From NCBI RefSeq assembly GCF_031755915.1, contig NC_083379.1, forward strand, positions 1,460,001 to 1,524,000: a stretch of 64,000 nucleotides of DNA, read 5' to 3'. Positions 61,689 through 64,000 of this stretch are shown here, piece after piece. Every line of letters begins with the position of its first letter. Position 1 is the first letter of the stretch. Position numbers and translations under genes: made by a program. This stretch comes from Ziziphus jujuba. Its lineage: Eukaryota; Streptophyta; Magnoliopsida; Rosales; Rhamnaceae. The notes under the pieces are model-generated. The model was not told the origin of the DNA. It ran no database searches and saw nothing but the letters and a program-made list of their open reading frames with translations.

Positions 61689-64000
61689 TGTCAGGACCCG
61701 TCCAGAATTCCTTCCCCGGAACCCTAGACAAGCCCTGATCCCAGGGAAATACCACCGAACCTTCCAACGGAAAATCCGGCAGCACCTCCCCTAAGGGTAG
61801 GACTAACCAAAAATTACCTGCACTGAAAACACACTTAAAAAATTCATCCCCTTATTCCTCCCACATTACTACAAATTGATTCCACAAATTTACAGCACTC
61901 CAAATAATAACAGCAGCAACCCAGTGCATAAATGAAACAACTACATGTCCAATACAGTATACAGAGCATTATACAGATAATGTGGAATTTATAAAATGAC
62001 AGATAAAAAAGCAATACAAGGTCGAGAGGAAAAAGGGAAGAAAACTTCTTGAACCTTCGGCAACGAACTGAGACGTTGGGCTCGCCCCGGACAATCAACG
62101 TCTCCAACCTGGACCTAGGGGAACGAAATTTAAGAGTGTGAGATGCTAATCATCTCAGTGAGTGACCCTATCTACTGTACAATATAATACCACGGTAACA
62201 AGGTAAATAAATAATAATTATTTGGAAATAATAATTTCTCTCAAAACCCTTACAATTCTCTCAGTTGGAAAAGTTCCCCTTTTAAAACTTTTTCACAAAA
62301 CCCTTGTTCGTAATCCCCGAAAACCAAGACATCAAATAAATACCAGAAACAGTAATAATTATAATTTTAATTCCAATACAGTTTCCAAACATTTTATTTT
62401 TAAAACACAGTTCTGAAAATCATTTGATGCACCCACTATATACTAGTGGCGCCAACAGTACCCAGCGTCCCAAGGTACCGGCAGACAGGAGGTTATAGAA
62501 AGAAATCGGCATACGGTCGTGTGGCGTCCCACTGCGCCGCTGCTAACTTGGTGTCCCGGCCATGGAGGGGTGGCCTACCCTCATCCGATGGCAACCATAG
62601 GACAACCTCACAATATCACCTGCGCGCTCCTCACACCCACCTGCGCGCTAATCACAACCGTGTGCACACTAACCATATCACATATAAACAGAACACCAGT
62701 ACGTGCACGGTGCATCTAAAAATCATAAAATCCACATATTGAATTTATATATCAAAACTCACACTTTTGCATAAACATAGCGGGTATATTCCATCCGCTT
62801 GAACCTGGGAAATTCTCCACAATTTCTTTATAATCAATACCATAAATTCCATGATTTTCAAATCCACCAACTCCCAAATCCACCAATTCAAATATTCACA
62901 TTTTCCCAATAGCATAAATAATTTCTCGAAATATAATAATTAAATCTCACAATATTCTATGGGCATATTTTATAAAAATTGGAGTCACCAACATAAACAA
63001 ATATTTTCCTTGAAACATTTGAAAATGAAATCATGCCCGATTTAATGTTAAAACCACAAGAATTTCAAAATTCTCAAAACCATAAAATTATTTCACATGG
63101 CATAAATTTGTAGAATGCATATTTTCTTTAATCAAAATAAATACACTAATAACTTCACAATAAATCAAATAAATATTTGGCACATAGAAATTAAATTCCA
63201 AATATTCAGACCACACATAATAATCACAATTTAAATTCCCAAAATTTATTTGAAGGTGGGTCACTCACCTGGAGCACGCAATTAAACAATGATCCACCAT
63301 TGGATCAATTCCACGACTCACCGGTGCTCCTAGGACACAATTGACACACAGTCAAATAAATTAATATTTTAATCGGGTAAATAATACTCTGTACCCAGGG
63401 GGTCAAACACAAACGTTAACCAAAATAGGCGAATAATATACCGAATCGAAGCTTGAGCGACGAGGATTACAAATCCGGTCTCCATCGACCCCAATTCCAC
63501 CGGAGGTGGCCAGAATTTGGTCGGAAAGCTTCGGTCGGATTTAAACTTGAGGGATCTTTCAAACGGTGGGGGTTTTGGGCAATCTTACCCCGGAAATGGG
63601 CTCAGAGGGGTCGAAAATAGTGGGATAGAGGTATGGGATGGGCTGGGTTGGTCGGAAACGGCGAGAATCGCCGGAAAAACATAACCGGCCGCTGCCGGCT
63701 TCACCGGCTCGATTTGGGCGCGTCGACAGCCGGCCGGCAGCCAAATTTGGCTGGTGAGCTCGCCGGCGTGTGGGCTTGGACGGTGGTCGGCGCGTGTAGT
63801 GTATGGGTGGCCGGAAAAGTTAAACACGGGAGAGAGAGAGAGACGGCCGGTGGGAGAAAATTCCTCTGGTTTTTTTGATGGTTCGGGGAAGAAGAAAGGA
63901 AAGGAAAGGAAAAGAAAGAGAAAGCTATTTTCCCACGTGGGGAAAAGAAAAGAAAAAGAAAAAGAAAAAGAAAAGAAAAGGAAAAGAAAAAGAAAAATAA
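61689..64000 (-). mobile_element. Long LTR, reverse orientation, runs off the window
   Basis: Starts TGTCAGGACCCGTCC and stays colinear with the reverse solo LTR at 55571 through the GC-rich block (63380-63800) and the CCCACGTGGGG word at 63932. The last part, to TGTTACA, is beyond base 64000. The five bases before it are ATATC. It cannot be told from this window whether it is solo or part of a full element. Confidence 0.88.

Overview
This window is nuclear DNA from a flowering plant, most likely a eudicot. It is very AT-rich. The genes are split by many short GT-AG introns, and they belong to plant families: a class III peroxidase, a plant villin and GDSL esterases. A Tnt1-like copia element, TRIMs and many homopolymer or TA/GA/CA tracts are also present. 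The species cannot be fixed from sequence alone.

Left half (1-25 kb): three minus-strand genes. The first is the 5' three exons of a secreted class III peroxidase (225-1066), whose last exon lies off the left edge. The second is a complete eight-exon glucose-6-phosphate 1-epimerase-like gene (6638-11874, 329 aa). The third is a complete 22-coding-exon villin (13847-22492, 962 aa) with a 2-kb intron in its 5' leader. I rebuilt all three exon by exon, and the reading frame stays open through every junction. The villin has an 11-nt microexon, one GC-AG intron and a local duplication of a splice donor.

Middle (25-35 kb): no convincing gene. It holds AT-rich spacer, a 118-bp-period minisatellite with a hairpin in each unit, other short tandem repeats, and a 36-bp-stem inverted repeat.

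Right half (30.5-64 kb): a segmentally duplicated GDSL esterase/lipase locus in which both copies are dead. Copy 1 (35030-42952) has lost the catalytic Ser (GDA instead of GDS) and the C-terminal Asp/His block. It also carries an intact 5.7-kb Tnt1-like copia element in exon 2, with 5-bp target duplication GTATC and near-identical 448-bp LTRs. Copy 2 (48096-61015) keeps GDS and DxxH but has in-frame stops, a frameshift, a complete 432-bp TRIM in exon 1 and about 11 kb of nested LTR DNA replacing exon 2.

The nest can be ordered from target-site duplications. A truncated outer LTR received a 4.4-kb solo LTR (TSD GAGAG) that itself holds a 1.55-kb non-autonomous hAT element (8-bp TSD). The outer LTR also received a 2.9-kb solo LTR in the opposite orientation (TSD GTGAA). 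More LTR and TRIM debris fills the right edge.

No new protein system was found. The most unusual content is this repeat archaeology (a family with ~2.9-kb LTRs and no internal domain in view, and a TRIM-derived tandem array) and the villin splicing oddities.
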